From positions 1-7,409 of the forward strand of contig CAYQSU010000092.1 of assembly GCA_964420325.1 (NCBI GenBank): a stretch of 7,409 bases of DNA. Reading direction: 5' to 3'. This DNA is from CAYQSU01 sp964420325. Lineage in GTDB: Bacteria; Pseudomonadota; Alphaproteobacteria; Rhodospirillales; Defluviicoccaceae. The notes under the pieces are model-generated. The model searched no databases, was not told the origin of the DNA, and worked only from the letters and a program-made list of their open reading frames with translations. Positions 4,754 through 7,409 of the stretch are shown here, in pieces (position 1 is the stretch's first letter; each line of letters begins with the position of its first letter). The translations under genes and the position numbers were made by a program.

Positions 4754-6766
4754 ATGGCGCTCGTCCCGATCCTGGTGTGCGTCGCGTTCCTGCTCGCGGT
4801 TGCGGTCCTCGGGGCGGCGCGCGGACGAGGTCCTGCGGTTCAGGGGATGAGCTATGGTGCCTGTCTCGCGGCGTCCACCGTCGCCTTCGTCATGGCGCTC
4901 GCAGCGCTCACCGGTGGCGGCGGGACGCCACCCGCCCTCACCCTGCCGCTCGGGCTGCCGTGGCTGGGCGCGCATTTTCGCATGGACGGTCTTGCCGCCT
5001 TTTTCCTCGTCGTCGTCAACCTCGGCGGCGCCGTGGCGAGCCTTTACGCGCTCGGCCACGGACGTCACGAGCCGGCGCCGCATCGCGTTCTGCCGTTCTT
5101 TCCGGCGTTTCTTGCCGCCATGAACCTGGTCGTGCTGGCCGACGATGCGTTCACCTTTCTCCTCTCCTGGGAGCTGATGTCGCTGGCATCCTGGGCGCTC
5201 GTCGTCGTCCGCCACCGCGACCGCGAGACGATGCGAGCGGGCTACATCTATCTGGTGATGGCAAGCTTCGGCACGCTGTCGCTGCTGCTTGCCTTCGGTC
5301 TCCTCGCCGGAGCCGACGGCGCCTACGCGTTCCAGGCCATGCGCGCGGCAGAGCCGCCATCCGCCGTGCTCGGTCTCGTCCTCGCCCTCGTCCTGGTCGG
5401 CACCGGCTCGAAGGCCGGCCTGGTGCCGCTGCACGTTTGGCTGCCGCTCGCCCATCCGGCTGCGCCCAGTCACGTGTCGGCGCTGATGAGCGGCGTGATG
5501 ACCAAGGTGGCGGTGTATGGCACGGTGCGGATCCTCTTCGATCTCGTCGCGCCGGCCGCCTGGTGGGCCGGCATGGCGATGCTGGTCCTCGGCGGCATCA
5601 CTGCCGCCCTCGGCGTGCTCTATGCGCTGATGCAGCACGACCTGAAGCGGCTGCTCGCGTACCACACGGTCGAGAACATCGGCATCATCTACATCGGCCT
5701 CGGGCTCTCCCTCGCGTTCCAGGCCAACGGCATGGGCACGGCCGCCGCGCTCGCCCTCACGGCCGCGCTGTTTCACGTTTTCAACCATTCCCTGTTCAAG
5801 AGCCTCCTGTTCTTCGGCGCCGGCGCCGTGCTGACGGCGACCGGCGAGCGGGACATGGAGCGGCTCGGCGGCCTCGTCCACCGTATGCCGGTGACGAGCG
5901 TCCTCTTCCTTGGCGGATGCGTCGCCATCTCGGCGCTGCCGCCGCTCAACGGCTTCGTCTCCGAGTGGTTGACCTTCCAGGCGATTCTGGAGAGCCCTCA
6001 GCTTCCGCAGTGGGGGCTGAGGATCGCGGTTCCGGGGGTCGGCGGCCTGTTGGCGCTGTCGGCGGCGCTCGCCGCCGCCTGCTTCGTCAAGGCCTACGGC
6101 GTCACTTTCCTGGGCCGGCCACGGTCGGCCGCGGCCGAGCGGGCGGCCGAGGTGGACCGCTTCTCGCTCGGCGCGATGACGCTCCTGGCCGTTCTCTGCG
6201 TCGCTGCCGGCGTGCTGCCCGGCCTCGTCGTCGACGCGCTGGCGCCGGTGACGCTGTCGCTGGTCGGCGAACGCATGCCGCCGCAGGCGGCGATTCCCTG
6301 GCTTTCGCTCGTCCCCATCGCCGACGGCCGCAGCTCCTACAACGGCCTGTTACTGCTCCTGTTCATCGCCGTCTCGGCCGCGCTCGCGGCGTGGCTCGCC
6401 CGCCGCTTCGGATCGCCCGCGGTGCGCCGAACGCCGGTCTGGGACTGCGGCTTTCCCGACGCGAGCCCGGTGACGCAGTATACGGCGGCGAGCTTCGCCC
6501 AGCCGATCCGCCGCGTCTTCGGGACGCTGGTGTTCCGCGCCCGCGAACGGGTCGAGATGCCGCCGCCGGGCGACAGCCGGCCGGCACGCCTCCATGTCGA
6601 GATGCGAGATCTCGCCTGGGATTCCCTCTATGCGCCTGTGGCGAGTGCGGTCGGGTTCGCCGCCGACCGCCTCAACCATTTGCAGTTCCTGACCATCCGC
6701 CGCTATCTGTCGCTGGTCTTCCTCGCGCTGGTCACGCTGCTGCTGGGACTGGCGCTGTGGAGCTGA
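4754..6766 (+). CDS. hyfB: Hydrogenase-4 subunit B-like proton/cation-conducting membrane subunit
   Basis: This 670-residue inner-membrane protein belongs to the NuoL/MrpA antiporter-like family (proton_antipo_M domain, about residues 125-420). It is the ion-conducting subunit of group 4 hydrogenase or formate hydrogenlyase-type complexes. About 16 hydrophobic segments are visible. Family-typical ion-path residues are present: Glu140 in SWELMSL, Lys220 in GTGSKAGLVPLHVWLP, His234 and His240 in the AHPAAPSHVSALMSG segment, Lys251, Lys298 in DLKRLLAYHTVEN, His341/His345/Lys349 in FHVFNHSLFKS, and Lys446 in CFVKAYG. Length and the C-terminal extension with PVWDCGF (561-567) and a final helix match HyfB/HycC rather than NuoL, which lacks that cysteine motif. 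It follows the XRE gene by 12 bases and overlaps the next gene by 10, so these are one operon. Only a weak GAAGAG precedes the ATG. Confidence 0.92.
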   Translation: MALVPILVCVAFLLAVAVLGAARGRGPAVQGMSYGACLAASTVAFVMALAALTGGGGTPPALTLPLGLPWLGAHFRMDGLAAFFLVVVNLGGAVASLYALGHGRHEPAPHRVLPFFPAFLAAMNLVVLADDAFTFLLSWELMSLASWALVVVRHRDRETMRAGYIYLVMASFGTLSLLLAFGLLAGADGAYAFQAMRAAEPPSAVLGLVLALVLVGTGSKAGLVPLHVWLPLAHPAAPSHVSALMSGVMTKVAVYGTVRILFDLVAPAAWWAGMAMLVLGGITAALGVLYALMQHDLKRLLAYHTVENIGIIYIGLGLSLAFQANGMGTAAALALTAALFHVFNHSLFKSLLFFGAGAVLTATGERDMERLGGLVHRMPVTSVLFLGGCVAISALPPLNGFVSEWLTFQAILESPQLPQWGLRIAVPGVGGLLALSAALAAACFVKAYGVTFLGRPRSAAAERAAEVDRFSLGAMTLLAVLCVAAGVLPGLVVDALAPVTLSLVGERMPPQAAIPWLSLVPIADGRSSYNGLLLLLFIAVSAALAAWLARRFGSPAVRRTPVWDCGFPDASPVTQYTAASFAQPIRRVFGTLVFRARERVEMPPPGDSRPARLHVEMRDLAWDSLYAPVASAVGFAADRLNHLQFLTIRRYLSLVFLALVTLLLGLALWS

Positions 6767-7409
6767 TCCGCGACATCTTCGTCCAGGGCACGCAGATGGC
6801 GGTCGTGCTCATCCTGGCGCCGCTTCTGACCGGTATCGTCCGCAAGGTGAAGGCGCGGCTGCTTCGCCGTCGGGGCGCCTCGGTGCTCCAGCCCTATCGT
6901 GATCTGATCAAGCTGTTGCGCAAGGATGCCGTGCTCGCGGACAACGCGTCCTGGCTGTTCCGTGCGGCACCCTATCTGATCTTCGCGGCGACCTGGGTCG
7001 CGGCCGCCCTGGTGCCGACCTTCGCCAGCGGGTTGATCTTCAGCTGGACCGCCGACCTGATCGCCCTCATCGCTCTGCTGGCGGGTGCCCGGTTCCTCCT
7101 CGCCCTCGCCGGCATGGACGTCGGCACCAGCTTCGGCGGGATCGGCTCCAGCCGGGAGGTGATGATCGCCGCGCTCGCCGAGCCGGCCATGTTGCTCATC
7201 GTCTTCACGCTGGCGCTGGTCGCCGGCTCGACCCAGCTGTCGGCGATCGCGGCCTTCGCCGCCTCGCCGGAAGTGGGGCTGCGCGTCTCGCTGGCGCTTG
7301 CGCTCGTGGCACTGACCATGGTCGCAATCGCCGAGAACGGCCGCATCCCCGTCGACAATCCGGCGACCCACCTCGAGCTCACCATGGTCCACGAGGCGAT
7401 GGTGCTCGA
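6757..7409 (+). CDS. hyfC: Hydrogenase-4 subunit C-like (NuoH/HycD-like) membrane anchor, 3' end outside window
   Basis: The first 217 residues are visible; the gene continues past the window. The protein belongs to the NuoH/HycD/HyfC family, which anchors the peripheral redox arm in the membrane and links electron transfer to ion movement. Family landmarks seen: an amphipathic stretch RKVKARLLRRRGASVLQPYRDLIKLLRKD (29-57) after the first helix, the GTSFGGIGSSRE loop (123-134) and a helix AALAEPAMLL (138-147). Next comes ENGRIPVDNPATHLELTMVHEAMVL (193-217), the acidic loop equivalent to that around the quinone or electron-input site in Complex I. The start is a GTG at 6757 overlapping the last ten bases of hyfB, with GGGA (6745-6748) upstream, implying translational coupling. 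Usual downstream partners are hyfE, hyfF, hyfG and hyfI, none visible here. The THLELTM form is closer to HyfC/HycD than to respiratory NuoH. Confidence 0.9.
   Translation, partial: MELIRDIFVQGTQMAVVLILAPLLTGIVRKVKARLLRRRGASVLQPYRDLIKLLRKDAVLADNASWLFRAAPYLIFAATWVAAALVPTFASGLIFSWTADLIALIALLAGARFLLALAGMDVGTSFGGIGSSREVMIAALAEPAMLLIVFTLALVAGSTQLSAIAAFAASPEVGLRVSLALALVALTMVAIAENGRIPVDNPATHLELTMVHEAMVL

Noticed and set aside
4430..5881. 483-codon minus-strand open frame opposite the XRE gene and hyfB
   Set aside because: It is a shadow of two well-supported genes, with a composition dominated by Arg, Glu, His and Gly and no recognisable domain.
6703..7392. 229-codon minus-strand open frame opposite hyfC
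   Set aside because: It is antisense to conserved NuoH-family sequence; the product is a Gln/Asp/Gly/Arg-rich shadow.

Overview
This is a GC-rich window of about 7.4 kb. Dense CDS packing, strong third-position GC bias and the gene families seen suggest a proteobacterium, most likely an alphaproteobacterium (Rhodospirillales- or Rhizobiales-like). That assignment is inferred from composition and gene content; no rRNA or other phylogenetic marker is present. There are no tRNA or rRNA genes, CRISPR arrays, insertion sequences or phage genes.

Layout. At the left edge is the 5' part of a minus-strand hypothetical gene (1-237), running off the window. Divergent from it is a small secreted hypothetical protein (509-1141). 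A 418-base non-coding stretch (1142-1559) follows. It holds several inverted repeats, a pair of TGC-rich direct repeats exactly 20 bases apart, and a sigma70-like promoter overlapping the second repeat. This stretch leads into a divergent polyhydroxyalkanoate (PHA) synthase-like alpha/beta hydrolase (1560-3050) with the Cys-Asp-His triad of the PhaC family and a class III-like GxCQGG nucleophile box. A textbook rho-independent terminator (3074-3104) ends that unit. On the opposite strand and convergent is a YeeE/YedE-family membrane protein (3159-4178), a sulfur-compound transporter relative that keeps two of the three cysteines of thiosulfate transporters.

A 257-base divergent spacer (4179-4435), with a strong GC hairpin and two short palindromes, separates it from a plus-strand operon. 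That operon starts with a small XRE-type helix-turn-helix regulator (4436-4741), then hyfB (4754-6766) and the 5' part of hyfC (6757 to the window end). HyfB and HyfC are the membrane arm of a group 4 (hydrogenase-4/formate hydrogenlyase-like) respiratory complex related to Complex I. HyfB is a Mrp/NuoL-like proton or cation channel and HyfC is the NuoH-like anchor. The 10-base hyfB/hyfC overlap implies translational coupling. The catalytic and electron-transfer subunits would lie to the right, outside the window, so whether the complex is a real NiFe hydrogenase cannot be judged here.

Together the region holds carbon/reductant storage (PHA), sulfur-compound transport and energy-converting redox membrane machinery. 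The three are separate transcription units, and no functional link between them is shown by the sequence. The most notable items are the unusual PhaC-like enzyme with its candidate PhaR-type operator, the YeeE variant without the third cysteine, and the regulator-headed hyf operon with no hyfA ahead of hyfB.
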